Shown here: positions 57,352 through 64,000 of the stretch, one piece after another
Position numbering within the stretch: position 1 is the first letter of the stretch
How the letters are laid out: the number at the start of each line of letters is the position of its first letter
Assembly (NCBI GenBank): GCA_900315545.1
Contig: OMZM01000009.1
Location: 28,549 to 92,548, forward strand
Length of the DNA: 64,000 nucleotides
Direction: 5' to 3'
Source: an uncultured Prevotella sp.
Lineage (GTDB): Bacteria; Bacteroidota; Bacteroidia; Bacteroidales; Bacteroidaceae
Translations under genes and position numbers: made by a program
The notes under the pieces: model-generated
Told to the model about the DNA's origin: nothing
Databases searched by the model: none
The model's input: the letters and a program-made list of their open reading frames with translations, nothing else

Positions 57352-58158
57352 ATGGAACAGGATTTAGTGTCAGTTATAATGCCCACTTTCAATGCGGGGA
57401 AATATCTCTCCGCAAGCATAGAGAGTGTATTGGCACAGACATACCATAATTTTGAGCTTCTTATCACTGACGACGCTTCAACCGACGACACAACCGTCAA
57501 CATCCTAAAGAAATACAGCCAGCAGGACAGCCGCGTAAAAGTGCTGTTTCTAGACACCAATCATGGTCCGGGATATGCCCGCAACCAGTCGATAGAAAAG
57601 GCACAGGGACGCTACATCGCCTTCTGCGACAGCGACGACAGGTGGATGCCGGAGAAGCTGGAACGGCAGATTGCATTCATGCAGGAAAAGCACAGCCGAC
57701 TGGTGTTCTCATCATACATCATCTGCGATGAGAACAACGAAGAGAAAGGCATATTCATTGCGCCAGACAAGATAACATTCTACGGAATCCTGCGCGACAA
57801 CAAGATAGGATGCCTGACAGCCATCTACGACTCACAGGCAATAGGCGAGAAATTCTACATGCCAACCCTGCGCAAGCGACAGGACTGGGCACTCTTCATA
57901 AACATACTGAAGCGCTGCCGGGTAGCACACGGAGTGAAAGAGCCGCTGGCTTACTACAGGATTCGCTCACATTCGGTTTCAAGAAACAAGTTTGCACTTA
58001 TTAAATACAATACTAAGGTTTACCGTGAGACTCTTGGATTCTCAAAACTGAAATCATGGTTATATTTCCTGTTCCTGTTCATGCCGTCGCACACAATGAA
58101 AGTAATAAAAAGGAAAATCGACAGTAAACGTTATTTAAGACAGAAGAATAATTTTTAA
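57352..58158 (+). CDS. Glycosyltransferase family 2
   Basis: 268 residues of a GT-A fold. VSVIMPTFNAGKYLSASIES at the start, then LLITDDASTDDTTVNI, and the metal-binding FCDSDDRWMPEKL near residue 92. This arrangement matches glycosyltransferases of O-antigen and capsule loci. The C-terminus is basic and ends with a stretch (FLFLFMPSHTMKVIKRKIDS) that may associate with the membrane. The donor sugar is not predictable. It is the first gene of a rightward pair with the sugar transferase, 77 nt apart. Confidence 0.85.
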   Translation: MEQDLVSVIMPTFNAGKYLSASIESVLAQTYHNFELLITDDASTDDTTVNILKKYSQQDSRVKVLFLDTNHGPGYARNQSIEKAQGRYIAFCDSDDRWMPEKLERQIAFMQEKHSRLVFSSYIICDENNEEKGIFIAPDKITFYGILRDNKIGCLTAIYDSQAIGEKFYMPTLRKRQDWALFINILKRCRVAHGVKEPLAYYRIRSHSVSRNKFALIKYNTKVYRETLGFSKLKSWLYFLFLFMPSHTMKVIKRKIDSKRYLRQKNNF

Positions 58159-58235
58159 ATATTTTATTGAATTTATACAATAACTCTGCTTTATTTGCGT
58201 TTATAGTATATAACTATGATAATACTTGCAACACT

Positions 58236-58865
58236 ATGACAATACTTCAAGACGGATATGTTCTCGACGGAATGAATGAGTTTGAGAGAAATCTTAAACG
58301 CATAATCGACTTTTTTATAGCATCGATATGTCTTGTCGTATTTTCCCCACTCTTCCTTATCTGCTACTTTGCAGTACGACGTGAAGACGGCGGACCCGCC
58401 ATTTTCAAGCAGGAACGCATAGGAAGATTTGGACGGCCATTCATGATATACAAGTTCCGCAGCATGCGAACAGATGCAGAGAAAGACGGACCTGCACTAT
58501 ATCAGCACGAAAACGAGACACGCATGACAAAGGTCGGCAAGTTCCTGCGCGTACACCACCTTGACGAACTGCCGCAGTTGTGGAACGTTATGAAGGGAGA
58601 CATGGCTTTCATCGGTCCGCGACCGGAAAGACAATTCTATATCGACCAGATAATGGAACGCGACCCAAGATACAGATATCTCTATCAGGTACGTCCGGGA
58701 GTAACATCGTACGCAACGCTGTACAATGGCTATACCGACACTATGGAAAAGATGCTCCGACGACTTGAGCTCGACCTTTACTATCTTGAACACCGCTCTT
58801 TCTGGCTGGACTTCAAGATACTGGCAAACACATTCCTGCACATTGCTTTCGGCAAGAAATTCTAA
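58236..58865 (+). CDS. Initiating sugar transferase (bacterial sugar transferase family)
   Basis: 209 residues from the ATG at 58236; a TTG at 58167 is less likely. One membrane helix (IIDFFIASICLVVFSPLFLI), then GPAIFKQERIGRFGRPFMIY followed by KFRSMR, and VHHLDELPQLWNVMKGDMAF and FIGPRPER, the standard blocks of WcaJ/PglC-type phosphoglycosyl transferases. It would start the repeat unit by moving a sugar-1-phosphate to undecaprenyl phosphate at the inner membrane. It has the short PglC-like form without the N-terminal helices of WbaP/WcaJ. It ends the exopolysaccharide region. Confidence 0.88.
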   Translation: MTILQDGYVLDGMNEFERNLKRIIDFFIASICLVVFSPLFLICYFAVRREDGGPAIFKQERIGRFGRPFMIYKFRSMRTDAEKDGPALYQHENETRMTKVGKFLRVHHLDELPQLWNVMKGDMAFIGPRPERQFYIDQIMERDPRYRYLYQVRPGVTSYATLYNGYTDTMEKMLRRLELDLYYLEHRSFWLDFKILANTFLHIAFGKKF

Positions 58866-58906
58866 CCGGAAAGTTTACTAAAGGGATACGGAAATGCTGT
58901 CTGCAA

Positions 58907-59674
58907 CTATTCCACAGGCAGCAACGGATAGCAAGGATAATACCCGTAACGCGAATAATTAGGATTATCCTGAACCTCAACATTTATTTCAAGGCTGAAC
59001 GATTCGTTAGGCGTATAACGCACACCGGCACCTATTCTGTCGCCAGCGGTGCGCCAGTCATACATGCCACTGCCCCATCTGCCGAAGCCATTGTAGCCCC
59101 ATGCGTATGAATATCTTGGCATATACCTGTTGTTAGTCAGCGATTTCTGTGCATAGACATAAGCTTCCCATTTCTCGTTGAAGCGATACGAGAGCATGCC
59201 CGTCAGCCCACCCTCAACGTAAGAGTCGCTGCCCCACGACACACGGTTGATGTATCCACCTATTGCCACCGACAGTTTGTTAGACAACGGCATGGCATAG
59301 AGTGCTGCAACCGACTGACTGAAACCTGCGCCGCTGCGTCTGTGCCTGCCCGTTTCTGCAAAAACCGACGCACTAAGGTTGACATTCAGACCACTGTGAA
59401 TATTCCATGTGTTCCAGCCAAGCCACGAATATGGCATCGAAACCGCCGGCACGACTTGTCCGCTCATATTGACAATGGGCAGATGCAGCGAGTCTTCCGC
59501 CGCCGTCAGGCTCATGTCAAGCACGAGAGCAGGCTGCTGCTCCATCGTATAAGCAGTTGTCGAGGGTTTCTCGTCAAACATCGGGTCGAGAAAACTGCGT
59601 TCCTCCTGAGCATTAGCAGATAGTGTCAGAAGTGTGAACGATACCAACAATAAAAAATGTTGTTTCTTAGCCAT
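58907..59674 (-). CDS. Putative outer membrane beta-barrel protein of unknown family
   Basis: 255 residues from the ATG at 59674. Signal peptide MAKKQHFLLLVSFTLLTLSANA. The mature part alternates polar and aromatic residues with many turns rich in G, N, S and Y (GLNVNLSASVFAETGRHRR; KWEAYVYAQKSLTNNRYMPR), consistent with a small outer membrane barrel. The end is Y-rich (NYSRYGYYPCYPLLPVE). I recognise no family. It has its own promoter and converges with the sugar transferase gene, 41 nt apart. Confidence 0.6.
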   Translation of the reverse strand: MAKKQHFLLLVSFTLLTLSANAQEERSFLDPMFDEKPSTTAYTMEQQPALVLDMSLTAAEDSLHLPIVNMSGQVVPAVSMPYSWLGWNTWNIHSGLNVNLSASVFAETGRHRRSGAGFSQSVAALYAMPLSNKLSVAIGGYINRVSWGSDSYVEGGLTGMLSYRFNEKWEAYVYAQKSLTNNRYMPRYSYAWGYNGFGRWGSGMYDWRTAGDRIGAGVRYTPNESFSLEINVEVQDNPNYSRYGYYPCYPLLPVE

Positions 59675-59704
59675 AACGTCAGTTTTGTTTACATTTATCA
59701 TCGG

Positions 59705-59736
59705 CAAAAATAATTTGTTTTGTCGGAAATGACAAA
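59705..59736 (-). promoter_or_regulatory. Promoter for the putative outer membrane barrel gene
   Basis: Minus-strand TTTG (59736-59733), a 20-nt gap and TATTTTTG (59712-59705), 30 nt from the ATG at 59674. Confidence 0.65.
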
Positions 59737-59788
59737 TGTTTTTGCTAAAAAACAACATTTTTAAGAATATTAAGCGTTCTGCACAGCC

Positions 59789-60241
59789 TTACATGTCGAT
59801 ATCGACAACCTGCATACGCTTATTGAACTCTATTTCCATTCTGTTTGAGAGCTTAATATCATAACCGTTCCTGTCGCGGTCAATCTTTATTATGCTCACG
59901 CCAGGATAGTTCTGCTTTACATAGTTGGCAATCGCAACCGGCACAACAGCACCCGGAACACTTCCGTTGACGCATTCTATGTCAGTCCAGTTACCCTTTT
60001 TGTCGAATTCAATCTTGCCTCCATTGTCAAAATACAGTTCATAATCGCGATAAACAATCTCGTTGTCCATCTTCACAAGTGCCACTTTCTTGCCTGCGAA
60101 ATGCTTATTTACAAACTGCTGTGCAGCAGCAGGCAGCTGATCAAACCTGATAATCTTGTCGTTGTCGGCACATGCCATGAGTTGCACATTGACAAACATG
60201 ATGACAAGAATTAAGCGAATTAAATTAAATTTCTGTTTCAT
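59789..60241 (-). CDS. PepSY-like (DUF2874) domain protein
   Basis: 150 residues. N-terminal export signal MKQKFNLIRLILVIMFVNVQ, possibly a lipoprotein (LMAC, Cys24). The mature part is two PepSY-like halves: LPAAAQQFVNKHFAGKKVAL ... YELYFDNGGKIEFDKKGNW, and VAIANYVKQNYPGVSIIKID ... YDIKLSNRMEIEFNKRMQV. This is the usual BLIP-like PepSY pair of Bacteroidales periplasmic proteins. Function is unknown; related domains bind or inhibit peptidases. It has its own promoter. Confidence 0.8.
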   Translation of the reverse strand: MKQKFNLIRLILVIMFVNVQLMACADNDKIIRFDQLPAAAQQFVNKHFAGKKVALVKMDNEIVYRDYELYFDNGGKIEFDKKGNWTDIECVNGSVPGAVVPVAIANYVKQNYPGVSIIKIDRDRNGYDIKLSNRMEIEFNKRMQVVDIDM

Positions 60242-60267
60242 TTTGGAATAATTTTAATGTTACAATG

Positions 60268-60299
60268 CAAATGTACTGGTATTGTTTCAGTCACCCAAA
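60268..60299 (-). promoter_or_regulatory. Promoter for the PepSY-like gene
   Basis: Minus-strand TTTG (60299-60296), a 20-nt gap and TACATTTGCA (-7 box 60275-60268), 27 nt from the start. Confidence 0.7.
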
Positions 60300-60444
60300 T
60301 ATTGCCTATGACAATGTTGTTACATTTATTTGTGTGTACTGTGGCTTTCTGAAAACAATCCTGCCCGCAACAGTCGGCAGTTCATTTACCGTTGCAGGCT
60401 GGATTCTGGAATAATTATTTATAAGTAAGAGGTTTATTGTCTTA

Positions 60445-61395
60445 TCATTCTTTAAGTGCTTCTATTGCAGCATCGAATAGCATTCTCTGATACTTGTCGT
60501 CGGTCATTTTCTTCATATCGTTAAGTTGTGTCGCCACGATATTTTTCTCTGAATCGCTCAGCACCTTTGCATTCTTGCATAGACCGTATATCTCCGAGAC
60601 ATAGAACGAAGCCGAGCTTCCTGCCGGATTGTTAGTAAACTTCTCATAATAGATGCCGAACGAGCCGAGCCAGTCGGCTGAGCTGCTTGATGCATTCGTC
60701 TTTATCGAGCCTGAAATCGACTGCGACAATTTGCTCATAGCTTTCTCCAGTTCGTCGTATTGGTTATCCGTGAGCATGTCGCCCAAACTTTCTTTCAGCA
60801 TATCAGGCAAGTCGCTGAGATTTGCAGCTACTATTTCCACCGACTTGTCGTCAGCCTTCTTCATGCTGTTTTTTGCTGCCTGGCGTACTTCGCTTGTAGT
60901 TCCGTAGGTCTTGACTATCTTTCCTTTAATCTTTTTTCCATCCGTCCTATACTCTAAGGCGTATGCATATCGGTGAGTCTTTGTTTCGTCTTTCGGGTCG
61001 AGGAAGCACGAGTAGACGTATGTGGTATTAGGTGCAGCCCCTATATTCTCGCCTACATTGTCGTTTTCTCCTACTACCAGAAGCGCAACCGCACGCTTTC
61101 TGGTCTTCGAAGTTATGCCTGCGTCCATAGTGTAGGCATTGTCTTTGTCTTTCTCGAATGCCTGTTCTATCTTGCTGATAATCTGTTTTTTGCCTTTGGA
61201 AACAGTAAAGTACGCAACATCTTTCATCCCCCTTGTTGCGTTGGTTACAGGGTCTCTGTCCACCATACTGTTCTTACTTGTTATGCAGTTGAGTGAGTGC
61301 AGCACCTTAAACGCCTGTTCTATGTTCTGCTGTGCCATTGTACTGGCTGTCAGGGACAATAATAGCCCTATCAATGTTAGTGTTTTTGTCTTCAT
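60445..61395 (-). CDS. Secreted protein of unknown function in a sigma factor operon
   Basis: 316 residues. Signal peptide MKTKTLTLIGLLLSLTASTMA. The mature part has no recognised domain; it has a stretch VAYFTVSKGKKQIISKIEQA, a TYVYSCFLDPKDETKTHRYA beta hairpin region and a Lys-rich C-terminal helix part (DMKKMTDDKYQRMLFDAAIE). Its ATG overlaps the stop of the anti-sigma gene by 4 nt, so it is the third gene of the sigma operon and is probably either a target or a sensor of that system. That link rests on gene order only. Confidence 0.65.
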   Translation of the reverse strand: MKTKTLTLIGLLLSLTASTMAQQNIEQAFKVLHSLNCITSKNSMVDRDPVTNATRGMKDVAYFTVSKGKKQIISKIEQAFEKDKDNAYTMDAGITSKTRKRAVALLVVGENDNVGENIGAAPNTTYVYSCFLDPKDETKTHRYAYALEYRTDGKKIKGKIVKTYGTTSEVRQAAKNSMKKADDKSVEIVAANLSDLPDMLKESLGDMLTDNQYDELEKAMSKLSQSISGSIKTNASSSSADWLGSFGIYYEKFTNNPAGSSASFYVSEIYGLCKNAKVLSDSEKNIVATQLNDMKKMTDDKYQRMLFDAAIEALKE

Positions 61396-62207
61396 ACTGC
61401 TACAGTTTTTGAGTTATTATCTACTATTACCACGTTTCCGTCATCGTTACGCGTGGTTATAAATCCGTTTTTTTCAAGTTCAGCCTGCATCTTTATCATG
61501 CTGTTGGCATTGGCGGTCCGCCTTACGGCATACATGTTTTCCATCTCTCTTCGACACTCGTTTCTCGCCGCCTCGCTGTTCTTTTCTATTCTCCGCAAAT
61601 ATCTTTCAAGTTCAGCGTTGTCGGCATCTTTCGCATGAGCCTCAACATTTGCTGCTGTCAACTGGGCTTTTTCCTGTGTTGCAGGCTTGCTTTCCGCTGC
61701 CGCAACTGCTGCCACCTGCGTTCCCGTCGACCGCCTCTCTGCAGTTCTGCTACTGCCCTTTTCCTCCGTCATGGCAACCACCTGTCTTGTCGGCGCGTAG
61801 ACGTTGTTGACTGCATCGCCGGCTTTCTCCGTCTCAGCCATGTCGATGTCAGTTGTGCCGCATAGTGTTTCCTCATGTGGCTTGCCCTGTTCGGCAGTTG
61901 CAGTCAGATGCACCGTGTCGGCTGTATGCATACGGTTGAAATATATCACAGTAGCAACCAGCATCAGTACGGCTACTGCTGCGGCAGCCATCATCATGCG
62001 GCTCATGCCCAGAGTCCTTGTCTTTGGCTTGCTGAGCGGCATGCCGTTGTCGAAATATGTAAACATTTCCTTATAGCCTGCATACTCGTCCGGCACGTCG
62101 TTCTGCGTGAAAAACTCCGTCAGCTGCCGTTCCTCGTCAAGAGTGGTCTCGCCTTTGAGAAATCGGCTGAGCAACAATTCTATGTCTTTTCCTATTGTTT
62201 TCTTCAT
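61392..62207 (-). CDS. Putative anti-sigma factor (single membrane helix)
   Basis: 271 residues from the ATG at 62207. N-terminal cytoplasmic segment ELLLSRFLKGETTLDEERQL resembles the start of Bacteroidota anti-sigma proteins, with TEFFTQNDVPDEYAGYKEMF after it. One membrane helix (about 71-90, MMMAAAAVAVLMLVATVIYF). The outside part is low complexity, then a helical region (YLRRIEKNSEAARNECRREM). It overlaps the sigma gene by 4 nt (ATGA) and has no FecR domain, so it differs from the SusC-linked anti-sigma type. A frame opens at 62393 but lies inside the sigma gene. Confidence 0.72.
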   Translation of the reverse strand: MKKTIGKDIELLLSRFLKGETTLDEERQLTEFFTQNDVPDEYAGYKEMFTYFDNGMPLSKPKTRTLGMSRMMMAAAAVAVLMLVATVIYFNRMHTADTVHLTATAEQGKPHEETLCGTTDIDMAETEKAGDAVNNVYAPTRQVVAMTEEKGSSRTAERRSTGTQVAAVAAAESKPATQEKAQLTAANVEAHAKDADNAELERYLRRIEKNSEAARNECRREMENMYAVRRTANANSMIKMQAELEKNGFITTRNDDGNVVIVDNNSKTVAV

Positions 62208-62701
62208 TGTCTGTTCCTCCTTCTTATCTCCTCGAGCAGTGTGTGTCGCGCCTTTGACAGCAACGACACCACCGAACTGCACTTCATTCCCAATATCTGT
62301 GCTATTTCTTCGGTTTCGCGTTGTTCCACCTGTCTCATTTTCAGTATAGTGTATTGCGTTGTCGGCAGGTTCTTCATTCGTTTTTCGAGCCATTTCTCGT
62401 CATCGCTTTCCACCAGTTTGCTGTGTGGATTTCCGTCGACCGTTGCCGTCGTCAGCACTTTTTCTATCGGCGCATTGTGCTTTCTGCGCATGCTGTCGAC
62501 GGTCAGGTTGCGTGCTATGATTGCCGTCAGCGACAGCAAACGCCTTCCTTCGGTCAGCTCGTCGTGCATCTGCCAGAGTTTTATCATGGTTTCCTGTGCC
62601 ACGTCTTCAGCCTCGCTGTCGTCGGCACCGCAGTACCGGCTCGCTGTCAGAGCATGTTGCCGTAGCCTACATGCCTGCTGGGCAAAGGTGTTGCTATCCA
62701 T
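62204..62701 (-). CDS. ECF-type RNA polymerase sigma factor
   Basis: 165 residues. Region 2 has DSEAEDVAQETMIKLWQMHD and the region 2.4-like IARNLTVDSMRRKHN; region 4 has LPTTQYTILKMRQVEQRETE and then ILGMKCSSVVSLLSKARHTL, the helix-turn-helix. The layout matches extracytoplasmic-function sigma factors. It is cotranscribed with the putative anti-sigma gene and a secreted protein (ATGA overlaps at both joints). Which signal it answers is unknown; no SusC/SusD pair is adjacent. No TAnnTTTG box was found directly upstream. Confidence 0.9.
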   Translation of the reverse strand: MDSNTFAQQACRLRQHALTASRYCGADDSEAEDVAQETMIKLWQMHDELTEGRRLLSLTAIIARNLTVDSMRRKHNAPIEKVLTTATVDGNPHSKLVESDDEKWLEKRMKNLPTTQYTILKMRQVEQRETEEIAQILGMKCSSVVSLLSKARHTLLEEIRRRNRQ

Positions 62702-62812
62702 CTGTTACTTCTGGTTTTGCGTTAACGGTTTATTGTACTGTCGTCATATATATAACGAACGAGGTGCCTGTTTTCAAACAAGCATTAACATCTTTTAAGT
62801 TTATTGTCGCTT

Positions 62813-63760
62813 TCAGAGGCTTACAATCTTATGCTTTCCGAAGAAGAAAGGCGAAAGGTGAAGCCTGTCGAAAACCCATCCGATGGCGATGGAGCCTGCT
62901 ATTGTGATTGTGGTCGACAGTACGAGGAATATCATGCGGCTGCTGTCGAAAGCCAGAAACGGTATCATCTGCTTGCACAGCACTGTGAATATCGGCGAGA
63001 AAAGCACCACGAGCAGCGTGTTTCTGCCTATTGCGAGAATCAGTTTTCTTGCCTTTCCGACTATGAGGGGGAACACTGCGAGCAGCAGGCTCATGCTGAG
63101 ATATACTATGAATATGCCTCCTATTGTCGCGCGGTCGAGGCACTGGGGCGTGGCGCACAGCACTGCGAGTGCCACTGCTGCCCACCACGACGGTCTGACA
63201 GCCTGCAGGAAGCGCAGTCCGCTGAGCTGAAGGGCAACGCCAGACATGAAGTATAGCGCGTTGGATGTCGACAATACTCCGGCATATTCTGCAAGGATGT
63301 ATAGCGGAAGCGATGCCACCATGACCGTCGAGAGCACGTTTCTGCCTGCAACGTGTCTCACCGCGTAGGCTACGGTTCCGCAGATTAGCATGGTGTGCAG
63401 ATACCAGTATGGTCCTATTGGGTGCAGCAACAGTTTGTCGGCAAACACTGCCGGAGTCAGCACGTCTATGTGTTCGCGTATCGGGAGTACCGATGCCATA
63501 GCGACATAGGCTGATTCCATGACAAGATAAGGCACGGCTATCCAGAGCATGGTGCGCAGGAACGCCGGCACCGGCTTGCTCATGTTCATCAGATAGCCGC
63601 TGATGACGAGAAAGACGGGCATGTGGAAAGTGTAGACCACCTGCTTGGCATAGACGTAATGGTCGCCTATATAGACAAGGTGGAAGACTACCATCAGGAT
63701 TATCATCACGGCTTTCAGGTAGTCGAGTTCCTCTATTCTGCGTGCTGAATATCGTTTCAT
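62813..63760 (-). CDS. Acyltransferase family membrane protein
   Basis: 315 residues from the ATG at 63760. About ten membrane helices. The opening RRIEELDYLKAVMIILMVVF with HLVYIGDHYVYAK, then TFHMPVFLVISGYLMNMSKP and PYWYLHTMLICGT, matches the acyltransferase-3 family (OafA/NodX-like), with the conserved H-M-P and SGY of the membrane active site. Such proteins O-acetylate surface or secreted glycans. It is a separate gene left of the putative IS end and right of the sigma operon; a link to the exopolysaccharide locus 4 kb away is possible. A longer frame from 63841 starts above the promoter. Confidence 0.83.
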   Translation of the reverse strand: MKRYSARRIEELDYLKAVMIILMVVFHLVYIGDHYVYAKQVVYTFHMPVFLVISGYLMNMSKPVPAFLRTMLWIAVPYLVMESAYVAMASVLPIREHIDVLTPAVFADKLLLHPIGPYWYLHTMLICGTVAYAVRHVAGRNVLSTVMVASLPLYILAEYAGVLSTSNALYFMSGVALQLSGLRFLQAVRPSWWAAVALAVLCATPQCLDRATIGGIFIVYLSMSLLLAVFPLIVGKARKLILAIGRNTLLVVLFSPIFTVLCKQMIPFLAFDSSRMIFLVLSTTITIAGSIAIGWVFDRLHLSPFFFGKHKIVSL

Positions 63761-63811
63761 GTGCTTGTGGTTGCGTGCGTTTTCATGGTATGACGCACGT
63801 GTTTGCGTCGA

Positions 63812-63843
63812 CAAAGATAAGGGATTGTCGGCAAAAAGCAAAA
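63812..63843 (-). promoter_or_regulatory. Promoter for the acyltransferase gene
   Basis: Minus-strand TTTTG (63843-63839), a 19-nt gap, then TATCTTTG (63819-63812). The ATG at 63760 follows about 50 nt later. Confidence 0.65.
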
Positions 63844-63910
63844 ACTTACGATGATTTTTTACAGTTTCGTAACCAATGACTATACATTATTATATATATT
63901 TAATCATTAG

Positions 63911-64000
63911 TGTCCCGTTAAAATCGGGATCAGTTAAATATTAATCAAATAACCCCGGAAAGAGGGGACAATCGAGTTCTTTGACATTATTGAAATCAGT
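63911..64000 (+). other. Unresolved sequence at the right edge (possible IS end or rRNA leader)
   Basis: No gene is visible. AGTGTCCCGTTAAAATCGGG begins at 63910, followed by a CCCC/GGGG hairpin (CCCCGGAAAGAGGGG) and GAGTTCTTTGACATTATTGA. The first part resembles an insertion sequence end (compare TGTCCGCTAAAAAA at 25891). The last part resembles a boxA-like leader. The window stops before either can be tested. Confidence 0.35.

Noticed and set aside
45139-58865. The exopolysaccharide genes as a polysaccharide utilisation locus because of the GH16
   Set aside because: There is no SusC/SusD pair in the region, while export, flippase and sugar transferase genes are present, so it is a synthesis locus.
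62208-62393. Upstream extension of the anti-sigma frame into the sigma gene
   Set aside because: The extension is an out-of-frame reading of the sigma factor; the ATG at 62207 overlaps the sigma stop as ATGA and begins a normal anti-sigma N-terminus.

Overview
The window is chromosomal DNA from a member of the Bacteroidota, most likely a Prevotella-like Bacteroidales. The signs are many TAnnTTTG -7 promoter boxes (often with TTTG 19-20 nt upstream), SusC/SusD and other TonB-dependent receptors, lipoproteins with an S-C-D-D-D start, secreted proteins with type IX-like C-terminal domains, and a tmRNA whose tag reads GNNEYALAA. No phage, plasmid backbone, CRISPR array or intact transposase gene is visible.

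Layout. 1-3.0 kb: glycogen/alpha-glucan genes (debranching enzyme end, GT4 synthase-like, GH57 amylase). 3-9 kb: a secreted CTD protein, a NUDIX hydrolase and a TonB-dependent receptor. 9-15.8 kb: a leftward AcrAB-TolC-like efflux operon followed by an lpxA-like gene. 15.9-17.8 kb: tRNA nucleotidyltransferase and a small membrane protein. 18.5-23.9 kb: a rightward housekeeping run (DUF1599, DoxX-like, tpiA, SPOR, folE, lipoprotein, exonuclease III). 24-30 kb: an M6 metalloprotease and a 1267-residue beta-helix plus leucine-rich-repeat protein. 30.5-40 kb: a leftward SusC/SusD operon with a zinc metallohydrolase lipoprotein, a DUF4302 lipoprotein and a secreted protein; its SusC gene is broken. 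40.3-44.2 kb: a coiled-coil lipoprotein, rsmI, tdk and an AI-2E-family transporter. 44.3-44.9 kb: tRNA-Lys and ssrA. 45.1-58.9 kb: an exopolysaccharide locus (Wza-like, Wzz, flippase, polymerase-like, glycosyltransferases, GH16, WbsX-like, ATP-grasp, initiating sugar transferase). 58.9-63.8 kb: envelope proteins, an ECF sigma/anti-sigma operon and an acyltransferase.

The least expected signal lies between genes. A non-coding element of almost fixed length (451, 453 and 451 bp) occurs three times, at 5268-5718, 17926-18378 (inverted) and 55835-56285. It has conserved ends, a core of four imperfect 22-nt tandem units, and inverted outer arms that resemble rRNA boxA. A different array with a similar period, built from TTACAA/TTGTAA half-sites, lies at 42067-42143. 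A 177-bp MITE-like element with perfect 14-bp terminal inverted repeats lies at 25891-26067. Together these suggest families of non-autonomous or regulatory repeats that gene-level annotation would miss.

All calls come from reading the sequence and recalling protein families; no database search was run. Several starts were moved downstream of the first possible codon because a promoter box or signal peptide lies inside the longer frame.
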